Shown here: positions 52,261 through 61,398 of the stretch, piece after piece | How positions within the stretch are numbered: position 1 is the stretch's first letter | Layout of the letters: each line of letters opens with the position of its first letter | Source: an uncultured Clostridium sp. | GTDB lineage: Bacteria; Bacillota; Clostridia; Clostridiales; Clostridiaceae | NCBI GenBank assembly: GCA_900540255.1 | Contig: UQFE01000002.1 | Span: 1-64,000 of the forward strand | Direction of reading: 5' to 3' | DNA: 64,000 nucleotides | Position numbers and translations under genes: made by a program | Notes under the pieces: generated by a model | The model's input: only the letters and a program-made list of their open reading frames with translations | Told to the model about the DNA's origin: nothing | Database searches by the model: none

Positions 52261-53168
52261 TGTAATCCCTTCTCCCTGTTAACCTTATATATCTTTTCTA
52301 TTGTTCCAGCCCCCTTTCTATTGCTAAGAAGTATTATTCTTTCTAATATGCAATTATCAATTAAATCCTTAAATACAGCTCTTCCATAAACATCATTTAT
52401 GTCATATCCATGTACTGTAGCAATTATATTTACTCCACAATTAAACGCCATATTTAAAGCTTCTAAATCTCCCTTTGTCCCTATTTCATCACAAACTAAT
52501 ACCTCTGGCGAAAGACTCCTTATTGCCATAATCATTCCTGACTTTTTTAAACAATTATCTAATATATCAGCTCTTATACCAACATTCATTTGAGGAATAC
52601 CATTATAACAAGCTGCAATTTCACTTCTTTCATCTACAATAACTACTTTTTTTCCACTTAAACTTATCTTATGCATACCATTAGATATATTCCTTGCTAT
52701 ATCTCTTAAAATTGTTGTTTTACCACACTTAGGAGGGGAAACAATTAACGTATTATATACTCTGTTATTATTTGTTATTAATTTCATTACCTTATCTGAA
52801 GAACCTACTACTTCTCTTGAAATTCTTATATTTAAAGATGATATATTTTTTATAGTTCTTACTTCTCCATTTGATATTACACATTCCCCAGCCAATCCTA
52901 TTCTATGTCCACCTTTTAATGTAATATATCCCTGTTTAATTTCCTCTTCAAAAGCATATAAAGAATAATTAGATATCTTTGCCATCATAAACTTTAAATC
53001 TTCAACCTTTGTCTTATACTCAAGTATTTTTTCTCCATATGATAAATTTAATATTATTGGCTTTCCTACCTTTATACGTATTTCTTGTATTACATCATCA
53101 TTTAAATATTTATTTACCACATCACCAATCTCTTTTGGAAGTATTTTGCAAATCTCATCATATTTCAT
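52245..53168 (-). CDS. spoIIIAA: Stage III sporulation protein AA (ATPase)
   Basis: This 307-residue ATPase of the secretion superfamily powers the feeding channel. Walker A is VSPPKCGKTTILRDIAR, Walker B lies in VVIVDERSEIAACYNG, and PEVLVCDEIGTKGDLEALNM is the family signature. First gene of spoIIIAA-AH. GGAAGTGAATTT precedes the ATG. A sigma-E-like promoter is proposed upstream. Confidence 0.96.
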   Translation of the reverse strand: MKYDEICKILPKEIGDVVNKYLNDDVIQEIRIKVGKPIILNLSYGEKILEYKTKVEDLKFMMAKISNYSLYAFEEEIKQGYITLKGGHRIGLAGECVISNGEVRTIKNISSLNIRISREVVGSSDKVMKLITNNNRVYNTLIVSPPKCGKTTILRDIARNISNGMHKISLSGKKVVIVDERSEIAACYNGIPQMNVGIRADILDNCLKKSGMIMAIRSLSPEVLVCDEIGTKGDLEALNMAFNCGVNIIATVHGYDINDVYGRAVFKDLIDNCILERIILLSNRKGAGTIEKIYKVNREKGLQCLEI

Positions 53169-53231
53169 AAATTCACTTCCTTAATTATCTTTCTCTCTTT
53201 AATTCTTATTTCACATAATTAATAATTATTC

Positions 53232-53259
53232 ATAGTATAAAAAAATATGTAAAATATTT
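53232..53259 (-). promoter_or_regulatory. Possible sigma-E promoter of the spoIIIA operon
   Basis: On the minus strand AAATATT (53259-53253) and TATACTAT (53239-53232) are 13 bp apart, near the sigma-E pattern (KMATATT, then CATACAAT). It lies 64 bp upstream of spoIIIAA, which is under sigma-E in spore formers. AT-richness makes chance matches likely. Confidence 0.35.
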
Positions 53260-53322
53260 ATTTTATGTGCCTTAAAATTTTCATTTTTAATACTATGTAA
53301 ATTAATCTCTAAAATAAGTATT

Positions 53323-53418
53323 GGGTTGTCAAACTAAAAATTTTATACACAATATATTGTTTTAAAAAATAAAACCAACACAATATATTGTAGTATTTAT
53401 TCTTAATGCGACATCCCC
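53323..53418. repeat. MITE-like palindromic repeat, copy 3
   Basis: 96 bp, nearly identical to copy 2 over the inner part (both ACAATATATTGT palindromes and the TAGTATTTATTCTTAATGCG end), with a slightly eroded left end, GGGTTGTCAAAC. It lies upstream of spoIIIAA and downstream of the next operon's terminator. Confidence 0.8.
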
Positions 53419-53424
53419 AAAAAA

Positions 53425-53472
53425 ACAAAAAAGCATAGACTTTTGCAAATTTATTGCATTAGTCTATGCTTT
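53425..53472 (-). terminator. Terminator of the CD1247-like gene
   Basis: AAGCATAGACT (53431-53441) pairs with AGTCTATGCTT (53461-53471), and the minus strand continues TTTTTTGTTTTTTT. It lies 36 bp after the stop. Confidence 0.8.
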
Positions 53473-53507
53473 ATATTTTGGGGTATGTATTAAATATTTA
53501 TTTATCA

Positions 53508-53870
53508 CTATCTTGCTCTTTTTCCACAAAACGGACAAGGAATACTTGAATTATTATTTAATGCTTGTTGCTCAACAAATAATGGTTTATCACAATTTTC
53601 ACATTTTATTTCTACATATTCATCTTCAATTGAACTTAAATCATCAAATGAAACTTCTTCAAAAAGTTCATCTTGTATATCTGTTAAGTCATTATCCATA
53701 AACTCCATATTTTCTTCTAAGTAATCTTGCCTTAATGATATTTCTTCAACCTTAGAAGATAAATCTGATAATATTCCACTTACAGCTTCAAATAAATCTT
53801 TATATTGATTTTCTTTGATATTTTCAATTTGTTCCTTTAAATTATTTATTTTATCATTTAATTCTTTCAT
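53508..53870 (-). CDS. CD1247-like coiled-coil protein with zinc ribbon
   Basis: This 120-residue protein has an N-terminal coiled coil (KINNLKEQIENIKENQYKDL and on to about 65), an acidic linker, and a C-terminal zinc ribbon CENCDKPLF ... CPFCGKRAR. It matches the CD1247 N-terminal-domain proteins found next to efp in clostridia. The function is unknown. GGAAGTG precedes the ATG. Confidence 0.75.
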   Translation of the reverse strand: MKELNDKINNLKEQIENIKENQYKDLFEAVSGILSDLSSKVEEISLRQDYLEENMEFMDNDLTDIQDELFEEVSFDDLSSIEDEYVEIKCENCDKPLFVEQQALNNNSSIPCPFCGKRAR

Positions 53871-53942
53871 CTTTTCACTTCCTTCGAAGAAACTTTAGCT
53901 TTATTACTAATTATACCCACTTTTAATTTTTTTAGATAAAAC

Positions 53943-53974
53943 AAATGCTAAGTCTTTAAACCTAGCATTTATCT
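53943..53974 (-). terminator. Terminator after efp
   Basis: AAATGCTA and TAGCATTT form an 8-bp stem followed by TGTTTTA on the minus strand, 10 bp after the efp stop; partial read-through into the CD1247-like gene is possible. Confidence 0.6.
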
Positions 53975-53980
53975 TAAATA

Positions 53981-54538
53981 TTAAACTCTTTCCATGTATT
54001 CGCCAGTTCTAGTATCAACTCTTATAGTGTCACCTTCATTAACGAACATTGGTACATTTACAACTGCTCCAGTTTCTAATGTAGCTGGTTTCATAGCATT
54101 TGTAGCTGTGTTTCCTTTAACACCTGGATCTGCTTGAGTTATTAATAATTCAACAAAGTTTGGTGCTTCAACTGAGAATGCTTCACCTTTGTAGAACTTA
54201 ATTACAGCAAACATGTTTTCTTTTATAAACTTTATAGCCTCTTCTACTTTTTCATAATTTAATGGAATTTGCTCATAAGTTTCTTGATCCATGAAGTAGT
54301 ATAATTCGCCATCAGAATAAAGGTATTGCATTTCTTTTCTTTCAATTACAGCTTCTTGTAATTTAGCTGTTGGGTTAAAAGTTGTATCTGTAACTCCACC
54401 TGAAATAACGTTTCTTAACTTTGTTCTAACAAAAGCGGCTCCTTTACCTGGTTTAACATGTAAGAAGTCTATAACTGTATATACTTGTCCTTCATACTCA
54501 AAAGTTGTACCTTTTCTTAAATCTCCTGCTGATATCAT
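53981..54538 (-). CDS. efp: Elongation factor P
   Basis: EF-P relieves ribosome stalling at polyproline stretches. The 185-residue protein has three beta domains, with the tip loop [15 protein letters not shown] where Lys32 is the residue that is modified in several species, and ends with [20 protein letters not shown] and the [12 protein letters not shown] signature. GGAGGGAATTTTTTT precedes the ATG. Confidence 0.97.
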   Translation of the reverse strand: MISAGDLRKGTTFEYEGQVYTVIDFLHVKPGKGAAFVRTKLRNVISGGVTDTTFNPTAKLQEAVIERKEMQYLYSDGELYYFMDQETYEQIPLNYEKVEEAIKFIKENMFAVIKFYKGEAFSVEAPNFVELLITQADPGVKGNTATNAMKPATLETGAVVNVPMFVNEGDTIRVDTRTGEYMERV

Positions 54539-54703
54539 AAAAAAATTCCCTCCAAATAACTTGAATTCATAGTTATTATGACCTATATTTTATGTAAATA
54601 GTCATAACTTCTTTTGTTGTTTAATGACACAACAAAAACATTCTATCAAAATTACTAAAGAAATGCAATTATTTAAAGTAGAACATGAAATTTTTTAATA
54701 TAA

Positions 54704-55072
54704 TTATCTATTTAACTCTAATATTGTTAATAAATTATTATCTTTTCCATTAATATTATAAGTTTTTACGGTAAAATTTTTCAATTCTTCTATGCTTTTT
54801 ATTATATTATTAGCTTTTCCATTTAATTTAATTTTTATACTCCAGCTTTCTCCGCAATTTTCTATTTCCATAACTTCTATATCTTTTATTTTATTTAACT
54901 CCTTAGCAATTTCACTATATGAAATAAGCATAGGTTTTGTAACTATAACTTCATTTTTATGTTCTTGCTTTTTTATTCCACTAAAAAAAACTAAAGATAT
55001 TACTTGTAATATTGTAATTAAAATAATTATACTTTCTTTATGCTCTTCAATATACAACTTAAATTTATTCAT
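54704..55072 (-). CDS. PilO-position protein of the pilus operon, unknown family
   Basis: This 122-residue protein has a short cytoplasmic start, one membrane helix (SIIILITILQVISLVFFSG) and an extracytoplasmic domain. Single-helix proteins of this sort at the end of type IV pilus operons act like PilO/GspM in the inner-membrane platform. Sequence identity to PilO is not evident, so the role is inferred from position and topology. It overlaps the upstream gene by 8 bases. Confidence 0.5.
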   Translation of the reverse strand: MNKFKLYIEEHKESIIILITILQVISLVFFSGIKKQEHKNEVIVTKPMLISYSEIAKELNKIKDIEVMEIENCGESWSIKIKLNGKANNIIKSIEELKNFTVKTYNINGKDNNLLTILELNR

Positions 55073-55460
55073 AAATCACTTTCACTACCTTAAATTCATC
55101 TATTTTAGAGGATTTACTTATTGTAAGCCCTTTCTTTTCTAAATAATCAATATCTTCATCAATATTATATATTATATTTCCGTCATTATTTTCAACATTT
55201 AATTCAACCATCTTATTGTCATATAAATTTAACCACTTATAAATTTCTTCTTTATTTAAATAACTATCTTCTTTTTCTGAGGTAATTATAACTTCCTCTT
55301 CTTTTTTATTAAATATAAACTGTAAATTAATACTTATTAATATTAAATTAACCAATATCAACACTTGAAAACCTCTTTTATTTCCTTTATTTTCTTTATT
55401 TTTCTTTTTTTCAATAAAATCTAACGGAATGAAATTTTTATATTTTAAATATTTTTTCAT
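55065..55460 (-). CDS. PilN-position protein of the pilus operon
   Basis: The 131-residue protein begins KNFIPLDFIEKKK, reminiscent of the cytoplasmic NLLP motif of PilN, then has one membrane helix (FQVLILVNLILISINLQFIF) and a periplasm-facing acidic domain. PilN links PilM to PilO. The match is by layout only. It overlaps both neighbours (23 and 8 bases). Confidence 0.5.
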   Translation of the reverse strand: MKKYLKYKNFIPLDFIEKKKNKENKGNKRGFQVLILVNLILISINLQFIFNKKEEEVIITSEKEDSYLNKEEIYKWLNLYDNKMVELNVENNDGNIIYNIDEDIDYLEKKGLTISKSSKIDEFKVVKVIYE

Positions 55461-56070
55461 TTATTTTATCTCCAATATTCAATTGTACAATTTCTATTTT
55501 ATAATCAGCTTCTTTTGGTATTAAATAATCTAAGCTTTTATCAATAATTAATGGAATTTCTTTTTTTATTTCATTAAATTTAAAATAATTTGTAAAGTCT
55601 TCTTTATTTTTGATCAAACTATTTACTATTAATTTATTTTTTATTTCTAAATAATACACAACTTCTTTAATTTCTATTAACACTATGTAGTTAAATATCT
55701 TTTTTATTTTCTTTATTACAATATCTCTAATATAAAACTGTATTGGCAATATTATTACTTCATTTAAATCTTCACATAAAAATTGTATTCTTTCCCCATT
55801 ACCAATGGAATACAAGAATAATTTTTTTCTTTTCTTATCATATTCATAATGCATCAATGCAGATTTTTCACTTCCATACTCTTCATTTATAATTTCATAT
55901 ACAATATCTTCCTTATCATTTTTAATTTCATCATATGTTTTTATTAGTAAATCTTCTTCCATTACATATAACTCTATTTCTTTACTTATAACCCTCTTAA
56001 TAGAAATATCATCATATAATTTACCATTGTAAATATACTTATTTTTATTGGCTATTACTATATCTCTCAT
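55438..56070 (-). CDS. PilM-position cytosolic protein, unknown family
   Basis: This 210-residue protein has no membrane segment or signal. It is rich in Ile, Lys and Glu and I recognise no motif, such as the nucleotide-binding loops of the actin-like PilM. Its position, before PilN- and PilO-like genes, suggests a shortened or divergent PilM/GspL-like cytoplasmic adaptor. This remains an inference. It overlaps the downstream gene by 23 bases. Confidence 0.5.
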   Translation of the reverse strand: MRDIVIANKNKYIYNGKLYDDISIKRVISKEIELYVMEEDLLIKTYDEIKNDKEDIVYEIINEEYGSEKSALMHYEYDKKRKKLFLYSIGNGERIQFLCEDLNEVIILPIQFYIRDIVIKKIKKIFNYIVLIEIKEVVYYLEIKNKLIVNSLIKNKEDFTNYFKFNEIKKEIPLIIDKSLDYLIPKEADYKIEIVQLNIGDKINEKIFKI

Positions 56071-56081
56071 ACTTGCTCCTT

Positions 56082-56528
56082 TTAAATCTCCTTTTTATAC
56101 TTATATAATGTGGGAATAAATATAATTTCTGTTTTGTTCTCATCTTCTTTAACTATTACATTTATCTTTCTAATTGATTCATACGATCTTAAATCATCTT
56201 CTTTTATAAACATTTCATTTTCTTTAATAATAAATTGCATATTATTATTTTTACTAAATGTATATTGAAACTCTAAATTCCTATCTTCTTTATATTGTTT
56301 TAATATTTTTATTATTTCATTATCTTTTAATACACTTTCTTTAACTTCATTTAAAAGCTCATATTCTTCACTACTTAAAGTTAAAATATCTTCTTTTATT
56401 TCATAAAGAGAAAACTTGCTTACATTTGCTATTATCATCTTTGAACTTAAAACAATTAATATTAGCAATACATTTAAAAGCATTACTACTTCTAACATTA
56501 TTACTCCATTATTTTTATTTAAATACAC
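56082..56528 (-). CDS. Prepilin-like protein
   Basis: A short leader MYLNKNNG is followed by VIMLEVVMLLNVLLILIVL. A Gly before the cut site and Glu at +5 are the prepilin signature, though the segment is less standard than its neighbours. The rest of the 148 residues is charged and helical. It may be a minor pilin, similar in position to ComGG/GspK. It overlaps the upstream prepilin gene by 10 bases. Confidence 0.7.
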   Translation of the reverse strand: MYLNKNNGVIMLEVVMLLNVLLILIVLSSKMIIANVSKFSLYEIKEDILTLSSEEYELLNEVKESVLKDNEIIKILKQYKEDRNLEFQYTFSKNNNMQFIIKENEMFIKEDDLRSYESIRKINVIVKEDENKTEIIFIPTLYKYKKEI

Positions 56529-57010
56529 CTTATTCTAACTCCATTTTCTTTACTTTTTATACTATAGTAAATAAGCTTATTCTTTTTTTTAACTGAAAAA
56601 TTTTCTATCTTATCAATAAGGACATTATTTCCCACACTAACTATTCCATTTGAAAAACCTATAGTCTTTATCATTAATTTTTCTTTATTTAAATAAATAA
56701 TTTTTATCTTTTCATCATTATTTATATCCTTAAATTTAACTGTTATATTATCTCCAATTACTTCTGATGAATACACATCATTCAACTCTTTGTTTGCTTC
56801 TATATACTCAATTCCTGCTGAAGTACATAATGACTCTAAATTTAATAAAGCATTATCAAATTTATCTTCATAATAACAATTGCTTAAACTTAAATTATAA
56901 TCATTTATGCTTTCAATAGATAAAGTAATTGTTATTCCTCCTAAAATAAAAACTATTGCTATTACTAGTATAGTTTCTATCAAAGTATATCCCATTTTAT
57001 AATTACTCAT
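56519..57010 (-). CDS. Prepilin-like protein with N-terminal methylation motif
   Basis: The leader MSNYKMG precedes YTLIETILVIAIVFILGG, with Gly at -1 and Glu at +5. The ~163-residue protein then has a beta-rich globular domain. I take ATG 57010 as start, since pilin leaders are short and this ATG overlaps the stop of the preceding gene (ATGAGTAA). A longer in-frame start at 57064 would add 18 residues. It is probably a minor pilin. Confidence 0.8.
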   Translation of the reverse strand: MSNYKMGYTLIETILVIAIVFILGGITITLSIESINDYNLSLSNCYYEDKFDNALLNLESLCTSAGIEYIEANKELNDVYSSEVIGDNITVKFKDINNDEKIKIIYLNKEKLMIKTIGFSNGIVSVGNNVLIDKIENFSVKKKNKLIYYSIKSKENGVRIRCI

Positions 57011-57431
57011 AATATTCCATCCACTTATATTTAATAAAATTTCTATCAATAATTTCATTATCAAAAGGTAATTTATAGCTTATATTAACATTTACACTTT
57101 CATCATTTATTTTATTGATCGTTATAACTATTTCCTTTCCCTTTTCCATATCTTTTATAGAAGTATTTATTAAATTCTCTAAAAATTTTTCATTATATTT
57201 TAAAGAAAAACTAATTATATTTTCCTTCCCAATTAATTCATTAATAGTCATATTGTATTTAATTTCTTGCATAACACAATAAATAATTCTATTACCTTCT
57301 TCAATTTTAATTCTTTTTATGTGACTTGCTTTATTACTTCCAATTAATAATGCTACTATAATAAAAATTGATAAAATAATATTTACGCCTAATATAACTT
57401 CAATCAAAGTACTTCCTTTATATTTTTTCAA
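57003..57431 (-). CDS. Prepilin-like protein (minor pilin)
   Basis: The leader MKKYKG precedes STLIEVILGVNIILSIFIIV, with Glu at +5. The protein has 142 residues. It overlaps the next pilin gene by 8 bases and follows the preceding one by 2 bp, so all are made from one message. Confidence 0.82.
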   Translation of the reverse strand: MKKYKGSTLIEVILGVNIILSIFIIVALLIGSNKASHIKRIKIEEGNRIIYCVMQEIKYNMTINELIGKENIISFSLKYNEKFLENLINTSIKDMEKGKEIVITINKINDESVNVNISYKLPFDNEIIDRNFIKYKWMEYYE

Positions 57432-57433
57432 AT

Positions 57434-57871
57434 TTAATCACCTTCATAAATATTTACTGTATCTACTCCTGTTGATATAGTAACTTTATACACATTTCCA
57501 TAATTATCAAAAATTCTTATAGTATCTGATTCTACATTACCTAAAGTATTTATTTTTAAAATATACATTGCTGAAAACTTAAAGTTTCCCGGTAAAAATA
57601 TAGTTTTTATTACCTTTCCACCTTGTTTTTTATCTTTAAACTTAACTACTCCTGCACTTTTATTAATTTCAATTTCTCCATAGCTATTATTTTTCATGCA
57701 ATAGAATTTTCCATAACTTATCATATTGCTTAACTCATTGCAAAATCCCATGGCTGCTGATTTATTTAAAATATTATTAAATGATTTTGTTAATTTTAAT
57801 GTTGGAAGCATTAAAATTCCAATAATAGCAATAACAATTATTAATTCAATTAATGTATAACCTTTTTTCAT
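57434..57871 (-). CDS. Type IV prepilin / ComGC-GspG-like major pilin candidate
   Basis: The leader MKKG precedes YTLIELIIVIAIIGILMLPT, the most canonical pilin start in the operon (Gly -1, Glu +5). The remaining ~120 residues hold strands with YGEIEINKSAGVVKFKDKK. It might be the major pilin or pseudopilin. It lies 3 bp after the platform protein gene. Confidence 0.85.
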   Translation of the reverse strand: MKKGYTLIELIIVIAIIGILMLPTLKLTKSFNNILNKSAAMGFCNELSNMISYGKFYCMKNNSYGEIEINKSAGVVKFKDKKQGGKVIKTIFLPGNFKFSAMYILKINTLGNVESDTIRIFDNYGNVYKVTISTGVDTVNIYEGD

Positions 57872-57874
57872 ATT

Positions 57875-58903
57875 TCAAACCAATACAATATCTAAAAGTG
57901 GCATTAAAAATTTAATAATAAAAATTATAATAATTACACCAATAAATAATATTAAAAACGGCTGAATCATTGATGTTATTTTACTAATTTTAAAACTTAA
58001 ATTAGTAAATATAGTATCTTCAAGAATAGTTAATCGTTTATCTAAAGCTCCACATTCCTCTCCTAACTTAATATGAGCTAATGTAGATTTTGAAAACATA
58101 TTTGTTTCAATCATGGATTGGGATAGTAATTTGCCATTTTTTAAATCATTATTAATCTTTTTTAATCCTATCATAATATTTTTATTTAAATCTCCTTGAT
58201 AACAGTATTCAAGTCCTATAGCAATATTAATTCCGCTATTAATAATAACTGATATCAATACAATAATAATGTATTCATTAAATAAGTTATAAATAGGTAT
58301 TTTTTGCATTAAAAAATTCAAATTATCTTTTATAAAAAATTTAAAAACAATATATGGCACACATATTCCTAAAATAAAAGTTTCTAATAATATTAAAAAT
58401 GTGTTATTTAAAAAATTATTTTTTATTAAAATAACCTTTAAATAAACATTAGGAATTTCCTTCCCCATAGCTCCATAAATATCTGCCATATTAGGAATAA
58501 AGAAAAATAACACAAAGATCCCAAGTGCAATAAGAGCTAACATTAAAAATATTGGATATGTAATTGCCTTTATAATACTTTTATTTATTTGCTCTAGTTT
58601 TTTATAATAAATTTCTAATCCTTTTAACACATAAACTATTCTTCCTGTTTTTTCACCAATGCCTACCATTGAAATAAAAAAATTAGGAATCAATGTTTCT
58701 CCTTCCTTACTAAAAGCAGACTTTAAACTTCCACCTTCTTTTATAACCTCTTCCATTTCCCTTAATAAACTCTTATATTCTTTTCTTAAGGGCAATTCAT
58801 CTAGCAAAGTAAATATATTTAATAATTGAATTCCATCTTCATATAATGTAGAAATATTACCTGCAATTAAAGCTAAGTCATTATAACTCACCTTCTTTTT
58901 CAT
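57875..58903 (-). CDS. Type II secretion/type IV pilus platform protein (GspF/PilC/ComGB)
   Basis: The inner-membrane platform protein of pilus assembly has 342 residues with two GspF domains: LRKEYKSLLREMEEVIKEGG then TLIPNFFISMVGIGEKTGRI in the first, and LAHIKLGEECGALDKRLTIL in the second. Each is followed by membrane helices, and the last reads LILFIGVIIIIFIIKFLMPL. It overlaps the ATPase gene by 23 bases. Confidence 0.9.
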   Translation of the reverse strand: MKKKVSYNDLALIAGNISTLYEDGIQLLNIFTLLDELPLRKEYKSLLREMEEVIKEGGSLKSAFSKEGETLIPNFFISMVGIGEKTGRIVYVLKGLEIYYKKLEQINKSIIKAITYPIFLMLALIALGIFVLFFFIPNMADIYGAMGKEIPNVYLKVILIKNNFLNNTFLILLETFILGICVPYIVFKFFIKDNLNFLMQKIPIYNLFNEYIIIVLISVIINSGINIAIGLEYCYQGDLNKNIMIGLKKINNDLKNGKLLSQSMIETNMFSKSTLAHIKLGEECGALDKRLTILEDTIFTNLSFKISKITSMIQPFLILFIGVIIIIFIIKFLMPLLDIVLV

Positions 58904-60275
58904 AACTAAAATTTAGCCCCTCCATTTCAATAAATTTATTATAATCACTTAAAGTTATATTTCCTTTTTCTAATAATTCATTTAAATTTTCTATCATTTC
59001 TAAATTTGATAAGATACTTCTGTCATTATAAATATTTTTTATTTTTTCTTTCATTTCCTTATTAATAATATGAATTGCAGCAACTAAAGCTCTTCCCTTA
59101 TAACCTGTAAAATTGCACTTATTACATCCACACTTTTTATAAAGCTTTATTTTTTTACCATTTATAAGTTTTTCATTAGTTTCAACTTTACAATTATTGC
59201 ATAAAATTCTAATAAGCCTTTGAGATATTATTCCTACTAAAGAATCTCTTATTAAATATTTTTCAATTCCCATATCCTCAAGCCTAAAATAAACTTCTCT
59301 TGGATCACATGTATGAATTGTAGAATAAACCTTATGCCCTGTAAGGGAGGCTCTAACAGCCATTTTAGCCGTTTCTTCATCTCTTATTTCCCCAAGCATT
59401 ATAATATCTGGATCTTGCCTTAAAAAGCACCTTAATCCTTCTGCAAATCCTATATTTAATGTTTTGTTTAAATTCATTTGATTAATTCCGGTAATTATTG
59501 CTTCGATTGGATCTTCTAATGTTGATATGTTTATTTCATCTTTATTTAATTCTTGTAATATACTATAAAGAGTTGTTGATTTTCCTGAACCTGTAGGTCC
59601 ATTAACTATTGTAAGCCCACTGCTAACTTTCATGATGTAATTTATTTTTCTTATTTGTTCTTTTGTAAAATTAAGATTTTCAATAGCATAATTAAAATCA
59701 TTTCCATATAAAATTCTTATAACTACTTTTTCTCCAAAAATTGTTGGCATTGTAGATACTCTCAAATCATAGCTTTTTTCTTTATACTCAAATGAAATCT
59801 TTCCATCTTGAGGCTTTCTCTTTTCTGTTATGTCAATATTAGAGTTTATTTTTATCTTTGATAAAACAATTTGAAATTCTTCTTTATTAAAAATATACAT
59901 TATCCTTAATAATCCATCTATTCTAAATCTAACTACCACAAAATTTTTATAAGGTTCATAATGAATATCTGATACATTTAAATTTATTGCATCCTTTATT
60001 ATAATTTCATATACATTTCTTTTTTGACCTAAAAATACTATTTTTAATAAATAATTAAATTCTTCCTCACTAATAATTATGGCTTTTACCTTTTTTCTAA
60101 AAATAAACATTATTTCCTCTTCTGCTTCTTTAGTAAAATTACTAGTATAAATGTAAACCTCCTCTTCATTTTCTTTAAATGGAAATGCTTTAATTTTAAC
60201 TGCTTTTAATTCATTGATTCTTCTAACTACTGTAATATCAATATCTTTTACTGAAAATTTATTATCTAATTTCAT
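58881..60275 (-). CDS. GspE/PilB/ComGA-type pilus assembly ATPase
   Basis: This cytosolic hexameric ATPase drives pilin extrusion. The 464-residue protein has Walker A GPTGSGKSTTLYSIL, the Asp box and Walker B ILTLED-like STLEDPIEAIITGINQ and PDIIMLGEIRDEETAKMAV, a His box TGHKVYSTIHTCDP, and a tetra-Cys zinc site CNNC ... CGCNKC. The N-terminal part before the core is short (~100 residues), closer to ComGA and GspE than to full PilB. It is the first gene of the operon; no strong ribosome site is seen before its ATG. Confidence 0.92.
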   Translation of the reverse strand: MKLDNKFSVKDIDITVVRRINELKAVKIKAFPFKENEEEVYIYTSNFTKEAEEEIMFIFRKKVKAIIISEEEFNYLLKIVFLGQKRNVYEIIIKDAINLNVSDIHYEPYKNFVVVRFRIDGLLRIMYIFNKEEFQIVLSKIKINSNIDITEKRKPQDGKISFEYKEKSYDLRVSTMPTIFGEKVVIRILYGNDFNYAIENLNFTKEQIRKINYIMKVSSGLTIVNGPTGSGKSTTLYSILQELNKDEINISTLEDPIEAIITGINQMNLNKTLNIGFAEGLRCFLRQDPDIIMLGEIRDEETAKMAVRASLTGHKVYSTIHTCDPREVYFRLEDMGIEKYLIRDSLVGIISQRLIRILCNNCKVETNEKLINGKKIKLYKKCGCNKCNFTGYKGRALVAAIHIINKEMKEKIKNIYNDRSILSNLEMIENLNELLEKGNITLSDYNKFIEMEGLNFSYEKEGEL

Positions 60276-60348
60276 AACTATTTATAAAATTTGCCACTTT
60301 AATTAACTTTTATACAAATAAAATATTTTTTATAAAAAAATAAAAAAA

Positions 60349-60390
60349 ATTAGATAAGAATTTAGAAATATTTCTAAATTCTTATCTAAT
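60349..60390 (-). terminator. Terminator of the 60386 lipoprotein gene
   Basis: ATTAGATAAGAATTTAGAAA and TTTCTAAATTCTTATCTAAT form a perfect 20-bp stem with a 2-nt centre, followed by a T-run on the minus strand. It starts within the stop codon of the gene. Confidence 0.85.
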
Positions 60391-61381
60391 TAATATTTAT
60401 AAAATTACAAGTATCAATATCCTTATCAACTAAAGTTACTGTGCCATCCGAATACTTATAAATATATTCTTTCTTATCTTCTCCAGCACTTCCTATAAAT
60501 AATATTTCTCCATCTTCATTTACTGATAATCCCTTATCTACATATAATATATTGGGAAAATCAAAAATTAATCTTTTTATACCATTATCACTAATTTCAT
60601 AAATTGAAAAATTATTATTTTTAACTCTTCCTAGTAAATAAAGATTCCCATTAACTTCTTCAACATCATTAATATCTATTACTTCATTTGAAATTTCTTT
60701 TACTGTATAATCTATATTAATAACTTTTAATACTGTACTTTCTTCATAATGTTCTTCTACAAGTGCTACGCCATCTTTTATATGTTTCAAAAATTTAACA
60801 AAACCATTATTGATTTTATAAAGATTTTCTTCGCTATTATCACTAATATCATATGTAAATATTCCTGTTATCTTCTTATCTGTATCTACACCATAAAAAG
60901 CAAGCTTTTCATTTGTAATCCAATCAATAAATTGCCCTGAAATAAGAGCTTTATTTTCTAATAATATTTCTTTTTTTTGTTTAAGATTCATAACAGCAGG
61001 GATAAGATATTCATCATTAATAAAATAAAAAATATATTCTCCATTAGGAGATATTTTCAAATTTGCAATTTTATCATGATTTATTTTAATATCTTCTGAA
61101 TTATAATTAACATAAAAACTATTATCCTTAAAAAAAGTATACGTATTAGAAGATAAATTATAATTATTTATTATTTTTCCATTTGTATCAATTTCTTTAT
61201 AAACGCCTTCATCATTTTCATTAAATGTTTTATAATTATCTTTCTCATCTACGAAGGCACCTTGCTTTAACAAAATGCCAGTTTCATCTTTTTTCTCATC
61301 TTTCTCACAACTAATAATCATAACTCCTAATACCATAATTTGAATTACTACTAATAATTTTATATATATTTTTTTAGTCAT
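60386..61381 (-). CDS. Lipoprotein, predicted beta-propeller-like
   Basis: This 331-residue protein has a lipoprotein signal (LLVVIQIMVLGVMIISC) and then repeated strands with phrases such as KISPNGEYIFYFINDEYLIP and SVNEDGEILFIGSAGEDKKE. These resemble the blade motifs of WD40- or TolB-like propellers. It would face outward from the membrane. The function is not known. It lies between dapF and the pilus operon with its own terminator, so it may share the dapF transcript (17 bp gap). Confidence 0.7.
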   Translation of the reverse strand: MTKKIYIKLLVVIQIMVLGVMIISCEKDEKKDETGILLKQGAFVDEKDNYKTFNENDEGVYKEIDTNGKIINNYNLSSNTYTFFKDNSFYVNYNSEDIKINHDKIANLKISPNGEYIFYFINDEYLIPAVMNLKQKKEILLENKALISGQFIDWITNEKLAFYGVDTDKKITGIFTYDISDNSEENLYKINNGFVKFLKHIKDGVALVEEHYEESTVLKVINIDYTVKEISNEVIDINDVEEVNGNLYLLGRVKNNNFSIYEISDNGIKRLIFDFPNILYVDKGLSVNEDGEILFIGSAGEDKKEYIYKYSDGTVTLVDKDIDTCNFININ

Positions 61382-61398
61382 CTATTTTTCCTCATTTT

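Noticed and set aside
54612..54640. CTTTTGTTGT / ACAACAAAAG hairpin upstream of efp as terminator of the pilus operon
   Set aside because: The stem is AT-rich and short of a T-run on the minus strand. It may serve this role but is too weak to list.
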